Source: JARYLZ01 sp964388275 (GTDB taxonomy: Bacteria; Bacteroidota; Ignavibacteria; SZUA-365). Taken from it: 7,762 bases of DNA. The notes beneath the pieces are model-generated. The model was given only the letters and a program-made list of their open reading frames with translations. It was not told where the DNA came from and did no database searches. The position numbers and the translations under genes were made by a program. Of this stretch, positions 7,301-7,762 are shown piece after piece (positions within the stretch are counted from its first letter, which is position 1; each line of letters begins with the position of its first letter). The stretch lies in NCBI GenBank assembly GCA_964388275.1, contig CAYLZD010000083.1, positions 1 through 7,762 of the forward strand. The letters run 5' to 3'.

Positions 7301-7762
7301 CTCCCGTGATCTGCAAGGCAAGATTTTCACAATCGTCCCCGAGCTCGTTTCCCACCGCATACGTGAAACTCTGAGTGTAAAAAGAGTCGTTCTTGCTGCG
7401 TGGCAGTGTCGCCCATACGACGATTCCGTCATCCCGGAGGTCCCCGCCCTGAGGAATCGTCACGTCGTTAATCAACCCGTTCCTTCCAGTAGAATCCCAT
7501 GCCGGCGCGGGCAGGATGGCATGGGTTCCCGCGCTGTTCTCCATGCACCATTGCCTCAGACTTCCCCAGAAGCAAAATATATCGGTTCCCCAGCACCCGC
7601 TGTGTGAAACCGAATCGGGATTGGTTATAGTGCCGGTTGTATCGAAAACCGGATCCCAGTAATGCTTGTACTTGTATTTGCCTTCGACGGGATTCGCCGT
7701 ACTGTCACATGCGTCGTAGCCGACAGCGCCTCGAGCGTCTTCATTCGAGGCATGATCCGCGA
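4338..7762 (-). CDS. M6-like zinc metalloprotease with Asp-box (BNR) region and T9SS sorting domain (5' end outside window)
   Basis: The frame is open from the window edge to the TAG at 4338-4340, giving 1140 residues. The ATG at 7544 is internal, since 72 coherent codons precede it. In visible numbering, residues about 75-365 resemble M6/immune inhibitor A peptidases. They show HEYVH at 215-219, then FSPMSKGSCM (247-256) in place of the 'G.w.lMs.G' loop. PWHLDPWAKLLLGW (261-274), IIENRRPYGFD (325-335) and GGFLVWEFDD (352-361) match the family's 'P.hldaw.K..lGW', 'EnR...gfD' and 'G.liw..D' stretches. The two His of HExxH and Glu216 are intact. The usual Gly and third ligand are not at the normal spacing; Asp233 (IADYYW) is a candidate. 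Residues about 470-740 hold Asp-box-like SGDGGATW (505-512) and SCDGGVSW (613-620), as in sialidase/BNR folds. Residues 1057-1140 are a T9SS sorting domain. The role is probably degradation of extracellular protein; the substrate is unknown. Confidence 0.85.
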   Translation of the reverse strand, partial: ADHASNEDARGAVGYDACDSTANPVEGKYKYKHYWDPVFDTTGTITNPDSVSHSGCWGTDIFCFWGSLRQWCMENSAGTHAILPAPAWDSTGRNGLINDVTIPQGGDLRDDGIVVWATLPRSKNDSFYTQSFTYAVGNELGDDCENLALQITGDGFDSLDVLIVFYAGQCIRGSSTYVTCTGNSTGIPIVLFCEEAYSPAPASRHFNNHLSALIHEYVHAYSISLGPSRFIADYYWGSDYSRSWMGFSPMSKGSCMTTTRPWHLDPWAKLLLGWVDADVYSGDFYGDVFLPAVEKSWQGGRSKVAIVPLTDGFSIDSLRKGRYLIIENRRPYGFDLDVGSNCNGEQTAPTTGGFLVWEFDDRLVDENAHRGGLTLIEANANNNVKYEKWKLTSSEDFFDDDQVLSVWTQPGIVCAEPSSVKADSTFNPMPEVSGRPVMLVFQDYDSTQERNSFYLDLKQPYTDNAYAQCCNNQNKLAFSGDTLALATAARLNGESGKGLIVTYLSGDGGATWSRFVLNSSLSMMDDSLFAPGTDNDASAPSITWSGSGFHIVWQEKRADSTHLIRTSTLYGTVHTLDTVSCSGEGPLPVIGARYTNTVKVYYSTDSGIIERVSCDGGVSWPDTLKREAAEDARLHDALSQEGYAGTSAISIRPSFTMGADHDVLVWQEAVSDTGSVLFIRKKYGSTIDLYRLSDYSIDTLRNMRHPHVAVADQFIQLAWIGTKTEKIDGWSESHHKTAHLLWNIQENQWNLNVKTFFNRKYNRFEASADPAIIPKPGEPGNDPSAFLMWSVDDSACEGARLRSNLLCHRGTGYSWGKDMEMPGFSSFITRSPQLALLDDGVSFVIVKGNTAPYHLRSNGAARYRWDPNLQEYAEYEYYIADEASRRIMSSFVLHTPVVTDSILTQFDVQVIGPPLGGYDGSPGGAGIRDITRTFPFIFRSSDVVNWELNYRQSPIFTTRDTIHIRGIIIDSATAQEIGSSGEYLVLPVCNDTTIALGFELPPSYYPEAKTYLCIDVYGGAIEEPSRRLSSIINILSDESAGKRRAASAIRDGSPAPLSIQIYPQPSNNQITINIRGLRGNDFTLEIFDALGRRVHDHNSCHSASGAGHVQLNTTNFRSGVYYFSIKSSAAIGSGKFVVSR
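4341..4592 (-). other. T9SS C-terminal sorting domain of the metalloprotease
   Basis: The last 84 residues read IYPQPSNN, ITINIRGL, FTLEIFDALGRRV, VQLNTTNFRSGVYYFSI and GKFVVSR in order. This is the full pattern of a type A sorting domain ('yPnPa.....i', 'v.i.d..Gr.v', 'l..G.Y...i', 'kkivv.r'). It implies export across the outer membrane by the T9SS and anchoring at, or release from, the cell surface. GC is about 46% against about 58% in the next 148 bases upstream in the gene (hand counts). Confidence 0.9.

Noticed and set aside
7542..7544. ATG 7544 as the start of the metalloprotease
   Set aside because: The same frame continues open to the window edge with sensible protein sequence (for example YKYKHYWDPVFDTTG and SGCWGTDIFCFWGS), so this Met is internal.

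Overview
The window holds the 3' end of one gene and three large genes, all for predicted exported proteins. The two complete carboxyl ends on the minus strand carry domains that look like type IX secretion (T9SS) C-terminal sorting domains. This points to the Bacteroidota/Chlorobiota (FCB) group. The overall GC is intermediate and there are SBBP-type repeats, so a lineage near Ignavibacteria or Kapaibacteria is my best guess, but nothing here fixes the species.

Plus strand, 1-2345: the last 68 codons of a beta-propeller-like protein (stop at 207-209), then after 29 bases a subtilisin-like (S8) serine protease gene (239-2345). The protease has a signal peptide, a propeptide and a complete Asp/His/Asn/Ser catalytic set. 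A single extra base in a run of four A's (388-391) puts the signal peptide and the rest of the protein in different frames. The protein also lacks the C-terminal sorting domain seen in its neighbours. The gene is either decaying or carries a sequencing error.

Minus strand, 7762-2414: a two-gene operon. The first gene, cut by the window edge, is an M6-like (immune inhibitor A type) zinc metalloprotease fused to a sialidase/BNR-like region and a T9SS sorting domain. Seven bases after its stop, the second gene encodes a secreted protein with seven SBBP/YFGG-type repeats of about 66 residues and its own T9SS sorting domain. The operon converges on the S8 gene with only 68 bases between stop codons, and a small hairpin lies in that gap.

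The genes read as a cluster of secreted or cell-surface hydrolases and propeller proteins. Two features stand out: the frameshifted S8 gene without a sorting domain, and a strong base-composition patchwork inside single genes, with shifts lying at or near the start of both sorting domains. I found no RNA gene, CRISPR array, insertion sequence or recognisably new defence or mobile system. No stretch over 300 bases is without a gene.
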